Shown here: piece by piece, positions 1 to 10,638 of the stretch | Position numbering within the stretch: position 1 is the stretch's first letter | Layout of the letters: every line of letters begins with the position of its first letter | From: CAWDMC01 sp963803295 | GTDB taxonomy: Bacteria > Acidobacteriota > Terriglobia > UBA7540 | DNA: 64,000 bases | Reading direction: 5' to 3' | Assembly (NCBI GenBank): GCA_963803295.1 | Contig: CAWDMC010000009.1 | Coordinates: 186,001-250,000, forward strand | The notes under the pieces: model-generated | What the model was told of the DNA's origin: nothing | The model's input: the letters and a program-made list of their open reading frames with translations, nothing else | The model's database searches: none | Position numbers and translations under genes: made by a program

Positions 1-40
1 CTCCCGCTTTGGTGCCCGTCATCATCAGAATGTACTTCAT
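1..40 (-). CDS. YCII-related (DGPF-type) protein, N-terminal fragment
   Basis: Only the first 13 codons lie in the window, reading MKYILMMTGTKAG leftwards off the edge. This opening resembles the YCII/DGPF family of small proteins often found beside ECF sigma factors. A strong ribosome binding site (AAAGGAG) lies 8 bases before the ATG, which supports a real start. The gene is truncated by the window edge, so function cannot be taken further. The family call rests on a short match and is tentative. Confidence 0.5.
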   Translation of the reverse strand, partial: MKYILMMTGTKAG

Positions 41-535
41 TCCATTTGCTCCTTTTCATGTATTGTGCGCTGCATGCGCCGCGCTTTCATAGGGGAGTCG
101 GAGCAAACGCTCACTTCTCGACATCACATAGAAGAAATTTTCAACGGGTGGTGCCTGGCCATCGTCTCGATTTCGCGCGCCCGGAATCAACCCACGAGTG
201 GAGGTTCGAAAGTGACGACCGGTGCAATGCTACTCGATGTCAGCAAGGACTGGGGGAATTGCCATCGGTGGGCCACAGCGGTTTATGCAGGGCTGAAAGC
301 GTGGCATCGAGAGCCGGATTGACGTGAACGAGCCGTCGCCTGCGGCAGAGGTGGTAGCCACGGTCAGCGCCTTTCTGACCGTGGGCTTTTGAATCCTCGG
401 GATGTCGGAGGGTTACGGCGGATGAAACGGCCCACTTCAACCTTTCAGATCCAACCACGTGTGTGAACATTCGCTCCTTAAACTGGCAGGACCGCTTCAA
501 TGAAGCCTGAATCGTTGGCCGATTGCCCGAGCCAG
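41..535. other. Gene-poor intergenic stretch
   Basis: No ORF here has recognisable family features. Two overlapping plus-strand ORFs of about 90 codons (46-327 and 65-322) have no convincing start signal or motif. The only clear structure is the terminator-like hairpin at 358-390. Confidence 0.5.
358..390 (+). terminator. Rho-independent terminator-like hairpin
   Basis: A perfect 10-bp stem (CCACGGTCAG pairing with CTGACCGTGG) around a 7-base loop is followed by GCTTTT on the plus strand. No recognisable plus-strand gene ends just before it, so it may be a relic of a lost gene or a mobile palindromic repeat. Confidence 0.55.
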
Positions 536-991
536 TTATGGGTACGTATCGTAGTCGTCGTACTCTCCAAATTCATCAGCTTCCCAGCCTCGATCACGCC
601 AATCGCCTACACCGTTGCTATCAAACTCGTAGACCAGCTCGAGAACACTACCGTGACCGCGAACTACCGACAATCGTCTTCCTTGGCTGAATAGAAACAG
701 GGAGGCGCTAACATAAGGCTTACCATCGATAATCTCTAGGCCTAAGGTCCCAGTCCAGGAAATAGCGAATGGATCAGAAGAAATGGTTGCACTTCGAACA
801 GGCAGACAAAGCGCCTCTTTGTCAATCACGGCTTCATCGGCGGATTTCGTCGGACTAATCACCGCCTGCTTCAGATGCGTACTCAAGCTGTGAACCAAGT
901 GGTCGATGATCTTTGACCATTCCTCTGAGGTTCGTGGACCTTCTGCGGAAGGATTTCTAATCATGTGGTCGATAATCAGGCTCTCTCTCAT
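536..991 (-). CDS. Hypothetical protein, candidate immunity protein for the upstream toxin
   Basis: This is a 151-residue soluble protein with no signal peptide or membrane segment and a strongly acidic C-terminus (DEFGEYDDYDTYP). I do not recognise the family. Its start codon overlaps the stop of the polymorphic toxin gene as ATGA, so the two are translationally coupled. A small acidic gene placed immediately downstream of a HINT-toxin gene is the classic position of the cognate immunity protein. That role is inferred from position, size and charge only. Confidence 0.6.
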   Translation of the reverse strand: MRESLIIDHMIRNPSAEGPRTSEEWSKIIDHLVHSLSTHLKQAVISPTKSADEAVIDKEALCLPVRSATISSDPFAISWTGTLGLEIIDGKPYVSASLFLFSQGRRLSVVRGHGSVLELVYEFDSNGVGDWRDRGWEADEFGEYDDYDTYP

Positions 992-3900
992 GGCTCAACC
1001 TCGGGCCAATCTGCAAGTTCAAAGCGATCCGGCGGATAGATGACTTCCCGACGCTGTCCAAGCCTAATTTCTACGTATCTTGGATCGTTAGCCCACTTCT
1101 CGGGGTCAACTGCCTTTGTCTTTCTACCCTCCCTTATCGCCCTTGGATCGTTAATTCCGTGGGTTGTTATCATTGAATCTTTCTGGCCCGCTACGGTGAT
1201 TGCGACGTCCCCTTCTTTGTAATAGATGTCGACTTCCCGGCCGTTCTCATTCACCCCACTAAAAATTCGCTCGGGATTGTTCAATATTTCCGCTTGCATT
1301 TCCTGTGTATATCCATGCTTTGACCTAGCGTGGCCGGGCGTAGCGCTGTGACCCGGTGGCGGAGCGCCTTTAATGTCTTCAGGTTGAACCGGTGTGTCCA
1401 TTTTTTTCAAGCGTTCCGACCTCGCCACTGCACGCCGCCTCGCTAACTCAATTGCGGCATCAACATCACCTATACCCGTTTCCACCCGTTCAATATCGTC
1501 AAGATATGGCGTTAGATCATAAGGAGACTTTGCATTTTCCCCAAGAACAGATAATGGCGTAGCTTCCGCGTCGAGCCATTCTACGCCACGTGTTAAATTT
1601 GCCTGGCCGAGTTGTGTCGCCTCCTCACGTAGTCGAAGGACTTCTTGGGTGAGAGACATCGCGCGTTGTTTCAAGTCCATTGCCTTGTTATGAACGAGAA
1701 TGCCGGCATCGGAAACATGGTAGGTGTGTAGCCCGTCTACCTCAATATTGAAGACTTCAAAGGTCCCTTCCCGGTGGCGCGATAGATTTACGCGTACGAC
1801 CTCGCGCTTTTTCGAAAGAAGGGGAGTGGTTGGCACCAAGGTCGAGGCCTTCTGCCAGCCTGAGCCCGGTACCCAAAATGGGTGTTCAGGGCTGCAAGTA
1901 ATCAAGGTTTCGCCAACCTGTATGTCTAAGACAACCGGGACCATGTGAACGAATACGCGCGCTATGGGCTGCGTAGCCTGCTTTCCCGATTTCGGATCAA
2001 GAGATGCGACCCTATCTCCCACATTAAGTAATTCAATCGATTTGAGACCCTGATCAGTGTGAACTTGGGTGCCCGCTGCGAAACACCCGATTACCGTGGC
2101 AAGGACCGCCTCCGTGGCTTCTCCACCTGCCCGTTTTTCTATACCTGCAGCCAAGGCTGGAGACTCTGTAGTCTTTGCATCTGCTGCTTTCGCCGGCGCT
2201 GCCTTGTTTGTTGTGGGGGAAGGCGCAAAGCTCGAACTCACATCTTCTGCGGACGGCAAGTTAGGATCCGTCGTGGAATGCATGGTGGTCACGGTCGGCG
2301 GAGCTTCCGGTTCGGTTGAGACTCGCGTTCCCGTCGGCGGGCCGCCAATCTTCTCTCCTGCGGCCGTTGAACCGACAGGGAGAGCCGGTTCGGGAGGGGA
2401 AGGTGGAAGTGATTTCTCAGCCGCCGGTTCAATCGTCAGCCGAGGCTCGCTTACAGGGTTCGGTGCTGGAGGCGTCGTAAGCTCCGCGGCCCGGGGGCTT
2501 GGGCGGGTCTCGAGGGTACGGCCGGTTGTGGCCGCGGCCTTTTCGACGGCCTTCCCCGCTGCCCCCTCCGTGACTCCGAGGAGGTCGCGCAGAAATGATC
2601 GCAGGCCTTCAAGAAGTTTCCCGACTTCCTTGAGGAGCGGCGCGATCGGCTTCAGAACTGTTTCGGCCGCCGCAGCGAAGGCGGCCTCTGCCTTGGTGAC
2701 CCACGCACCGATCGTGCCCAGGAGCTCCCCAATTTCGCCGGCCAGGGCGCCCAGCATCTGCGCGGTTTCGCCGAACTTGCCGATGGCGGCGCCAAGCTCA
2801 CCAAGCTTGGCGGCGGCGAGCGAGATCGCATCCCCAATCCCGTCCGTGAAAATAAACAGGACCAGATTGATGAAGGCGCTGCCCGCAGTTTCGCCGGCGA
2901 TCTCACCAAGCTCCGGCAACGGCCTGTCCAATTGGGACATCAGCACGTTCCCGATGCTGTGCCCGGCGGATTCTGCGGTAGCCTCGGCGTTCTTCTGCAT
3001 CGAGGCGAACCACGGCTCCAGCGCCTTCAGGGTTTCAATAGGGCTGCTGGTAAATCCCGCAACCGCATCCCGTAATCTGCCGCCAACAGATTGCAAACCC
3101 TCCCCCACAGTTCGCGCCTCGTTCGCCAACTGCTCCCGTCGAGTCCAGGTTGTTGCCAGAATCTGAAGCTGTATGAATGGCATCTCCAGTCCCATGGCGG
3201 CCAGATCGATAAGGCCGGTAAGAGGACTGAAAAGCCCTTTGACGAGGCCCCAGTCATAGTGAAGAACAAATGATGCCGCTTCCGAGGGAGAGGTAATCAT
3301 CTCCTCGACTTTGTTCCAAACCTGCGGACCCTTGGTGGGTGCTTGAGCCTTCACTTCCAGGGCAAAGCCTCGCAGCGCGGCCTTAACCATGGTGCGCGTC
3401 GTCTCGCCCATGCCTAAGGTACTGACCGCTGCAGCAGTTTCAATCAGTCCCTCTTCCCAAGAACTGAGTTCGGGGGCTGGCGGCGCTTCCTGCCGTTGCA
3501 ACCGGTGCCCAGGGAAGCCTTGCTGGACAATGTGGGCGAGTTCGTGGGCGATGAGGCTCCGACCTGTGGGTGAATTGGGGGAGAAATGGTCTCGCGAAAA
3601 GACGATGTGAGGGGCCACGGTATAGGCAAGCGCGTCAACCGCCTCAGCGGATTCGCTAGCCTTGCTGTCAGCGTGTACGCGCACCTGGCTGAAGTCATGT
3701 CCGAAGCGCGGCTCGAAGAAGCCGCGCGCATTTTGATCGAGCGGTTGACCCGGTAAGCTCAGTACTTCATGCACAATCGGCGGGACGTCGGATGTGGCTG
3801 CCGGGCTGAGCGGCGAGCGCTGAACGCGCGCAATATTGCTAATCGCCCTGTCTGTCCTGGGCGCAACCTCACCGTTCGTTATCTGTTCCGCAATCCGATC

Positions 3901-4119
3901 GGCTTCTTGTTCATATCGGTCGCCCGGCTCGTTGATATCGAGCTTCTTCTGCAGGGGAGTGCGCCCGAGAAACTTCCTCTGCTGACACTCTTCGCAATCC
4001 CCGGCGAGCCCGGCACGTTTGCCGCACGCGCATTTGCGCTGCAGCAAACCGTCGCCAGCAAAAGGCGTTGCTCCTGTTACTGTCGGCACAGGCTTGGCAC
4101 GCGCTCGAAGGTGAGTCAT
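988..4119 (-). CDS. DUF4157-HINT polymorphic toxin
   Basis: This is a 1043-residue modular effector. Residues 30-45 carry four cysteines (CACGKRAGLAGDCEEC), probably a small zinc-binding element. Residues about 110-200 are a DUF4157 domain ending in the metallopeptidase-like HELAHIVQQ. DUF4157 commonly marks cargo of extracellular contractile injection systems. A hydrophobic Ala/Gly-rich helical region and a Pro-rich linker follow. Residues 678-812 are a pretoxin HINT domain starting GCFAAGT and ending in ILVHNK, which should autocleave after the Asn. The released C-terminus (813-1043) has a conserved-looking segment with SKHGYTQEM and DIYYKEGDVAITV, reminiscent of the barnase/EndoU/ColicinE5/RelE-type nuclease fold. 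The nuclease assignment is inference. No injection-system structural genes are in the window. Confidence 0.88.
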   Translation of the reverse strand: MTHLRARAKPVPTVTGATPFAGDGLLQRKCACGKRAGLAGDCEECQQRKFLGRTPLQKKLDINEPGDRYEQEADRIAEQITNGEVAPRTDRAISNIARVQRSPLSPAATSDVPPIVHEVLSLPGQPLDQNARGFFEPRFGHDFSQVRVHADSKASESAEAVDALAYTVAPHIVFSRDHFSPNSPTGRSLIAHELAHIVQQGFPGHRLQRQEAPPAPELSSWEEGLIETAAAVSTLGMGETTRTMVKAALRGFALEVKAQAPTKGPQVWNKVEEMITSPSEAASFVLHYDWGLVKGLFSPLTGLIDLAAMGLEMPFIQLQILATTWTRREQLANEARTVGEGLQSVGGRLRDAVAGFTSSPIETLKALEPWFASMQKNAEATAESAGHSIGNVLMSQLDRPLPELGEIAGETAGSAFINLVLFIFTDGIGDAISLAAAKLGELGAAIGKFGETAQMLGALAGEIGELLGTIGAWVTKAEAAFAAAAETVLKPIAPLLKEVGKLLEGLRSFLRDLLGVTEGAAGKAVEKAAATTGRTLETRPSPRAAELTTPPAPNPVSEPRLTIEPAAEKSLPPSPPEPALPVGSTAAGEKIGGPPTGTRVSTEPEAPPTVTTMHSTTDPNLPSAEDVSSSFAPSPTTNKAAPAKAADAKTTESPALAAGIEKRAGGEATEAVLATVIGCFAAGTQVHTDQGLKSIELLNVGDRVASLDPKSGKQATQPIARVFVHMVPVVLDIQVGETLITCSPEHPFWVPGSGWQKASTLVPTTPLLSKKREVVRVNLSRHREGTFEVFNIEVDGLHTYHVSDAGILVHNKAMDLKQRAMSLTQEVLRLREEATQLGQANLTRGVEWLDAEATPLSVLGENAKSPYDLTPYLDDIERVETGIGDVDAAIELARRRAVARSERLKKMDTPVQPEDIKGAPPPGHSATPGHARSKHGYTQEMQAEILNNPERIFSGVNENGREVDIYYKEGDVAITVAGQKDSMITTHGINDPRAIREGRKTKAVDPEKWANDPRYVEIRLGQRREVIYPPDRFELADWPEVEP

Positions 4120-4280
4120 CGAGAATGGTCTGCTCGGTTTTATGGATAATCCAGGATTTCCTGTTTGGCTTCTTGCCGCCGTCTATTGTACATCCAACCG
4201 CTACCTCGGGCCAGGCCATGCGAACGCCCGAATCAATGAAGAACCCGCCTGTCGCATCGTTAGCAGTTAGCTGCTGCGAA

Positions 4281-5467
4281 TCACGGAATCATCCCTTCAA
4301 CCGCCTTCTTGACCTCGCTTTGAGCCGTGCCCAGGGTGGGACTCTGCTTGTACGAGACCTAGACCCCGGGCTCGAATCGTCGAGGCCGTCCACCTTTTCG
4401 TCAGCCACCACTCCCACCACTCGCCAGGCACCTCCGGCCCAAGTTCGCGTTTGGCCGGAATGATTTGCTGAATCAGAATGCGCTTGCCGATCGGGTCCTG
4501 ACCTTTCAAGTATCGCTTGGCCATGGTTTCGTCGATGACAGTTACCGGCAATGCGCCTTGGGTATCGGTAAAAGCTGCGGATGAGCAGAGTCGCACCGAA
4601 AAGCAGCACAAACGCCAATGCAACCTCAGCGATAACCAGGGCGTGACGGACACGTTTCCCACCTCGGCCCACAGTTGCACCCCTGCCTCCTACCTTGAGC
4701 GAGCCGCCCAGGTCAGTTCTGGGCCGCGTGGAGCGCCGGCGCAATGCCGAACAGGATTCCGGTCAAAATCACGACGCCTGCCGTAAACAGCAACACGCGC
4801 ACGTCTAGCCGCACGTCCGCCTCCGACGGCAACCGGTAACGCGGTATCCAGGTTTTGAGGGCAGTCATCAGTCCGAAACCAATCAGGGCGCCCGCGCCGC
4901 CCCCAAGGCCGGCCAGCAGGATGCTTCGGTAGGAACCTGTCGGATCAGGCGCTAGTCGCTCGCGCCCAGCTCCCCGCGCCAGCAGCAGGTTGGCGAGATT
5001 GGCGCAGCCGATCAGCAGCACCGCGACGACCGCCGCGAGCAGCACGTAGAGTGGCCGCCGCAGGTGATCCTCCACCACGCGGTCCTGGTAGCGGTCGACC
5101 GTGACGCTCCATCCTTTGTTGGAATCCGGGTAATCGCGCTCGATCCGCGCAGCCACCGACTTCATCTGTGACCGTGCTTGATCGAGTGTCACCCCCGGCT
5201 TCAGCCTGGCCCCTGAGATCATCCAGTGGAAGTTCCGCGTCATGTCCTTGGGTTCGAACGCGAGCGGTGTCCACACATCATCCAGCGCCGATCATACGAG
5301 CTCCCTGCGGGCATTACGCCAATTACGGTGTGCGGCTTGTTGTCGAGACTGATGGTGCGGCCAATAATGCGGCGGTCTGCTCCGAACCGGCTTTCCCAGA
5401 TTCTGTGGCTGAGAACTACGACTCGCTCCTTGCCGAGCTGGTCTTCGTCTGGAGCAAGGAGAAGCGA
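4281..5467 (-). pseudogene. ADOP-type ABC transporter permease (MacB/FtsX family), degraded
   Basis: Fragments of an acidobacterial duplicated orphan permease are spread over three frames. From the 5' end they read LAPDEDQLGKERVVVLSHR (MacB periplasmic core), then an FtsX segment (positions 5276-4713, including LLIGCANLANLLLARGAGRE), then ALVIAEVALAFVLLFGATLL near 4650, then the second core motif VTVIDETMAKRYLKGQDPIG, ending at a TGA at 4281-4283. The N-terminus is missing, with the fragment beginning right after the amidase stop. The usual segment after GRER is deleted with a frame change, and most of the second half is gone. It is clearly non-functional. Confidence 0.85.
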
Positions 5468-5470
5468 TTG

Positions 5471-7267
5471 CTAGAATCCCGGAGGCCTCTCGCCGACAAC
5501 GTTCAACGAACGTTCCAGCGCCATACCGACAAGAGCGAGGGTGCCCTCGTCGAAGAGCCTCCCCACCAGCGTTATCGACTGCGGCACGCGGCGAGGCGGA
5601 TCGAATTTCCGCAGCGGTCGGCTCGGGTCGGGCGCCCAGTCGCTGCGCGCCTGAGAGACTTCGACGAACCCTGCTCGCAACGTTAGCGACGGGTGCCCGG
5701 TGAAGTTTGAAATCGTCAGCATCTCGTCGCGCAGCGAAGGAACGAGAAGCAGATCGACTTGCGTCAGTAGCTTTTGCATCTCTATCGCCACCATCCGGCG
5801 AAGGCGATCGGCCTGCACGAAATCCACGGCGGATAGGAAGCGCGACTGGCGGAACGTATTGGGCCACGCGTCGGGCGTCTGCACCTTCAGTTCATCGACC
5901 TTGTGGCTGAGCGTTAAGTCTTCGAAGGCCGCTGCCGCTTCGGCGAACAGGATCGTATTGAGCGAAGCGTACGGCCAATCCGGAAGCGCCACTTTGATTG
6001 GGACCATGCCAAGTTGCTCGATCCTGTCCAGCACCTTGCGATCCACTTCGGTCGCCGGTGGCTCGTTCATCCATCCCGAGAAGTAGCCGACGCGCAGGCC
6101 TCCCACAGAAGCGTGGGTATCGAAGTCGAGCCGGCTCGGCGCGCTGGCCAGGTCGCCCGGATCGGGGCCGGATATTGCTTGCAGCACCAGCATGGTATCT
6201 TCGACGCTGCGTGCCATCGGACCGAGTTTATCCAGCGACCAGCATAACGTCATAGCGCCAGTACGAGGTACTCGCCCGTAGGTCGGACGCAGCCCGGTTA
6301 CCCCGCAGCGCGCGCTGGGATCGACGATGCTGCCCTCGGTTTCGCTGCCAATGGCGAAGGCGACGAGACCGGCGCCCGTGGCAGCGCCCGGTCCGGCGCT
6401 GGATCCCCCGGAACCCTCTTCGGTTAACCAGGGATTCATCGTCTGGCCTCCGAACCAAATATCGTTCAGTGCCAGCGCACCGAGGCTTAGTTTAGCGATC
6501 AGCACGGCGCCCGCTTCCTCCAGGCGTGCCACCACCACTGCATTTTCCTTGGGCACGCGGTCGTGGTAGGGTTCAGCCCCATAGGTGGTCGGGATCCCGG
6601 CGGTATCGAGGAGATCCTTAACGCCGAAAGGTATACCGTGCAGGGGGCCACGATACTTCTCGGCGGCGATCTCCTGATCGGCTTTCCTCGCCTGCCTGAG
6701 CCCGAGTTCCGGGCTCAGCGTAATTACACAACGCAACACGGAATCGAAGCGCGCGATGCGCTCTAAGTAGATATTCGTCAGCCTCTCAGAGCTCAGCTTG
6801 CGCGACTCGATCCAGCGCGAAAGCTGCCAAACCGGAGCGAAGGCAATGTCAGCATCGTCTGCCGGCAGCGGGCCGGGATCGGCGTCGCTGCGAGCGAACC
6901 GATCGCTCAGCGCACGGGCCTGATGGCCCGGCAATACCGGGTTGACCTGCGAATAGGGAGCCACGGAGTCAGGAATTTGCACCTTGCGTGGGCCGGCGCG
7001 ACGCTCATAGACTCCCGCCATGCTATTCCGCCAGTTCTGCGCGGCTTCCGCGCGATCGCGGCCGTTGAGCTCAACTCGCACGAGCTTCTCGGCTTCCGCA
7101 AAAGTTACAACCGAGACATCCGGGCCGACGGCTGGCGCCGTACCGAAGGCAGGCGGCGTTCCCGCGGGAGGCGGCGTTTGACTCTGGGCTTCGAGTTTCG
7201 GTGCGAACGCCACGCCAACGAGTGCAGCAGACGACGTCACCAGGAACTTACGGCGCGATTTCGACAT
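5471..7267 (-). CDS. Amidase-signature enzyme, Tat-exported
   Basis: This is an amidase-signature hydrolase of about 598 residues, predicted to cleave amide bonds outside the cytoplasm; the substrate is unknown. It starts with a twin-arginine-type leader (SRRKFLVTSSAALVGVAFA) and a Pro-rich linker. The catalytic triad is visible as Lys217 (GIPFGVKDLL), the cis-Ser of GSGGSSAGPG near 290, and the nucleophile Ser313 (GSETEGSI). The normal GSIR-P-A context is altered to GSIVDPSAR. I chose the ATG at 7267 because GGAG lies six bases upstream; an in-frame TTG at 7279 would place the ribosome site inside the gene. The stop abuts the ADOP remnant. Confidence 0.88.
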   Translation of the reverse strand: MSKSRRKFLVTSSAALVGVAFAPKLEAQSQTPPPAGTPPAFGTAPAVGPDVSVVTFAEAEKLVRVELNGRDRAEAAQNWRNSMAGVYERRAGPRKVQIPDSVAPYSQVNPVLPGHQARALSDRFARSDADPGPLPADDADIAFAPVWQLSRWIESRKLSSERLTNIYLERIARFDSVLRCVITLSPELGLRQARKADQEIAAEKYRGPLHGIPFGVKDLLDTAGIPTTYGAEPYHDRVPKENAVVVARLEEAGAVLIAKLSLGALALNDIWFGGQTMNPWLTEEGSGGSSAGPGAATGAGLVAFAIGSETEGSIVDPSARCGVTGLRPTYGRVPRTGAMTLCWSLDKLGPMARSVEDTMLVLQAISGPDPGDLASAPSRLDFDTHASVGGLRVGYFSGWMNEPPATEVDRKVLDRIEQLGMVPIKVALPDWPYASLNTILFAEAAAAFEDLTLSHKVDELKVQTPDAWPNTFRQSRFLSAVDFVQADRLRRMVAIEMQKLLTQVDLLLVPSLRDEMLTISNFTGHPSLTLRAGFVEVSQARSDWAPDPSRPLRKFDPPRRVPQSITLVGRLFDEGTLALVGMALERSLNVVGERPPGF

Positions 7268-7689
7268 GATGTTCTCCAACCCGAGGATTTAGCGCCTGCC
7301 ACCCGCCAACCCGCTCGGAAACTTACCCCGACTGCTTAGCCGCGATAGATCCCGAGGTCGCTGGCGTTTACCATAGCTGGCGACAAACTGATTTTCCATA
7401 GCTGTTCGCGGCCCTCACCCCGTTGGCGAGACGGCTGGCACGGTAGTGAACCGCGAGGACATTGATGCATTCTTGCTCAACCAGCCACATGCGATCTCGC
7501 CCTACGTGGGCGACAAGATCCGCAGACCAGCAAGTAAACGCTCAACTGCTTTTGTGTCCGGGCGATATAATAACAGTCCGGGTCACACCCAGCGACCTTG
7601 TATTGTCGGACCAGCACTCTTGCGTTATCTGCCGCCCGAAACGGAGTTGTCAAAAAGGAATCCAAGTCGGACGCCCGGTTACTGTAATT

Positions 7690-9922
7690 ATGAAAAGGTG
7701 CAAACCACGCTTAGTCGGTTACATTTGGCTTGCCGCAACCCTGTTTGCGCTCACTTCCAAAGGCATTTTCGCCCAGCAGCCACCGGTGATTCCCGTAGGC
7801 CTAGACGCGTACCGCATGTGGGACCGCTGGCCCTATCAGCGTATTGGTGCTCGCGCCTATTTGCGGAGCACCTATGACCGGAGGGGCGGCAATGAGGGGG
7901 CCGACGCTAGCCACTTCCTTTACCAGGTTCGCGATGACTTCAACGTGGCGCTCGATCTGGAAGGTCAGGGAGTCCTGTGCTTCGCGCGTTACAACCATTG
8001 GCACGGCAGCCCCTGGCACTTCGTGGTTGATGGTGCCGACTACGTCATTCAGGAGAGCAGCACGGCCGACCCGAACCGCCCGGTGGCGAACTCGGTATTC
8101 CTGCCACAACGGCTCTTTCCCGGCCCGCTGGCGCTCACATGGTCAGTCACTCAAGGAGCCGACCTGAGCTGGGTACCTGTCGGTTTCGAGCGTTCGTTCC
8201 AAATAGCCTATTCACGCACACACTATGGAACGGGCTACTACATTTACCAGCAGTACGTGCCCGGCGCGCGGCTTTCACAACCCCTTCGGGCGTGGGACTA
8301 CGACAGTCCGCCCGGTCGTGATCTGCTAGACCTTATCGAACGCGCCGGAACTGATATCGTGCAGACTGAGCATGAACCAGCGGGCAAGAAAGTGGGCATG
8401 CGTGAAGAGCACGGCGAGGTTACTCTGCCTTCGCACGGCATAGTGACTCTGGCCAACCTTGCTGGCGCGCCCTCGGTGTTACGGGTGCTCGCGCTGTCGG
8501 CTCCGCGCGATAGCGCAGTGTCTCTCGGCCGGGCCTGGCTGCGCGTCACGTGGGATGGTCGGAGGAAGCCTTCTGTCGATGCACCGGTAGCGTTGTTCTT
8601 TGGAGCCGGCACGCTTTATAACCGGGACGGCCGGGAATATCTCGTTAAGGCATTTCCCGTCAGCGTGAGGTACGACGCCCAGCGCGTCTACCTTGCCTGC
8701 TACTTTCCCATGCCCTTCTTCCGCTCCGCGCGCGTTGAACTAAAGGGGGACGGACCGATTGCTATCGCCGGTATCCGGTGGAGTTTGCGCCATCAACCTT
8801 ATGAAGGTGCAGTCTCCGATGTTGCCTATTTTCATGCGACCTATCGCGATTACCCTCAGCCCGAACCCGGGAAGGACCTGGTCTTACTCGACACGCGCGG
8901 GGAGGAGGGCGGTAGTGACTGGTCGGGGCAACTGGTCGGTACATCCTGGATCTTCTCGCACCGCGCGGAATTTACGACACTTGAGGGCGATCCGCGCTTT
9001 TTTTTCGACGATAGCCAAACGCCGCAGGCGCAGGGCACAGGCACGGAGGAATGGGGCGGCGGCGGCGACTACTGGGGCGAGCGCAACATGACCCTTCCAT
9101 TTGTGGGACACCCTGTCGGCGCGCCGAGCGAGAAAGGCTGCCTTGAACGACGAAGATAAGATCGAATCTGCTTATCGCTTCTTGTTGGGCGACCTCATGC
9201 CTTTCGGCAAGAATGCGGTCATCCGGCTGGAGCACGGCGGTGAGGACGATTCTGCGGAGCACTATGAAGCTGTTACTTATTGGTATGGAGCCCCGGCCCC
9301 ATCACTTATCAAAACAGACGAGTTGGACGTTGGAAATCGCGAGAGCGAAAGGTCACATCATTATGTGTCGCCCCAGTCATCGCAACCGCTCGAAATCAGG
9401 TCTCGTTACGAGTGGGGTGTCGATACTCTGAACGGCAAAGAAATCTATCCGGCTCATGAAGAACGCGGCCGCTATACAACCGGCGCTTCCGAGTTGACGC
9501 TCAAGCTTACCCCCAACAACGTCGGTGTGCTGCTCCGCCGTACACTGGACTATTCGTTTCCAAACCAGCGTGCTGAGGTGTACGTTGCTGACCCGAGTCC
9601 AGCCCGTGCAAACTCTCACGAGCCTAAGTGGCGGCGCGCCGGAGTCTGGTATTTGGCTGGCTCCAACACCTGCGTTTATTCGAACCCCAAGGAGGAACTT
9701 GGCGCCACCGAACACCTCCGCGAGGCATCCAATCGCCGTTTTCGCGATGACGATTTCTTGGTTCCAGTCAGCCTGACCCGGGGCCGATCGGCGATCCGCA
9801 TACGAATTCGCTTCACCCCTGTCCTGATCCCGTTGTTCCCCGGTGCCGAGTCTGCGAAGACGGCCTGGAGCGAAATCCGTTACGATGCCTACTGCTTCGT
9901 CATTCCCTCGTGGCAGCCTTAG
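7690..9922 (+). pseudogene. DUF2961 family secreted protein, single frameshift
   Basis: This is a DUF2961 protein, a family related to carbohydrate-active proteins of largely unknown activity. I place the start at ATG 7690 because it opens a clean signal peptide (MKRCKPRLVGYIWLAATLFA, cleaved around GIFAQ). The family landmarks AWDYDSPPGRDLLDL, PVALFFGAG and GTGTEEWGGGGDYWG are all present. Near 9135 one extra base in GAGAAAGGCT breaks the frame. The first part stops at 9159 and the rest (AALNDEDKIESAYRFLLGDL onward) continues in another frame to 9922. Both halves are otherwise well conserved, so the break is either very recent or a sequencing error. Confidence 0.82.
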
Positions 9923-10168
9923 GTTGAGCTACGTCCAAGTAGCTGTTTGCCTCGGCATTTCCGGGTCCGAGTCTAACGCTGCTGATCTTCTGCGAAGAAG
10001 GACCGTCCGGGAAGGTCAGAGTGGTCCGACGGCCTCGGCGAGGAGGAGAGAGCCACCGGCTCTGGAGCATACTCGACGCTCAATAATGATGAGTCACCGG
10101 CGAACTCCGACTGCAGCACGAGTTCGGGTCGAGAGGACCATACACCAGGTCGTTCCGATTCTGCAGCG

Positions 10169-10495
10169 TCACCGGCAGTACCTCTCCCAAGGGTGTTGCT
10201 CCCCCTGATCGCACAGACTGGGATGATAGATTGTGCCGGGGGCAAGATCGGCAATAAGCTTGGCGATTTGGTCAGAGTAAGCGCCATAACCATAGTCTTC
10301 GAAATCTTGAGACCCGAACCCCCACTTCCCGCCTTTCTCGTGCGCTTCAGCGAATGCGGCTCACACGATAATGGCCGGGTGGTTTCTCAACTCGACGATG
10401 ATCTGTCGCAGTTGGCCCAGAGACTCCTTAATAAAAACATCGTGGCGAGGGTTAGAAAGGAGCCAGTACTTTTTGCCTGATCCTTTCGACCTGCG
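10169..10495 (-). pseudogene. Glycoside-hydrolase-like remnant
   Basis: Read on the minus strand, this stretch encodes KKYWLLSNPRHDVFIKES followed by LRQIIVELRNHPAIIV, a TGA (10361-10363) where a Trp is expected, and then FEDYGYGAYSDQIAKLIADL and APGTIYHP. The NHPAIIVW pattern resembles the conserved strand of GH2-type beta-galactosidases and mannosidases. The in-frame stop, lack of a start and short length mark it as decayed. The family call is tentative. Confidence 0.4.
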
Positions 10496-10638
10496 ACAGT
10501 CTCTAACTATATGAAGGTGCGGTCTGAAAAGGGCCAGGAGGCGGCGTGACCAGAAATGGATCCGCCAAGAGTCTGACCCACTCTATAAGGACTGTATGAG
10601 CACGATGAGAGGTGGGAGTCAAATCAGGAGGCTGCAAA

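Noticed and set aside
46..327. 93-codon plus-strand ORF before the hairpin at 358
   Set aside because: The hairpin looked like its terminator, but the protein has no recognisable domain, no ribosome site and overlaps a competing ORF in another frame.
2069..3166. 365-codon plus-strand ORF
   Set aside because: It is antisense to the DUF4157-HINT toxin, has low-complexity Ala/Ser/Pro composition and no family match. It is a shadow of the high-GC coding strand.
10193..10480. 95-codon plus-strand ORF as a gene
   Set aside because: The opposite strand has a better glycoside-hydrolase-like reading with conserved motifs, although decayed.
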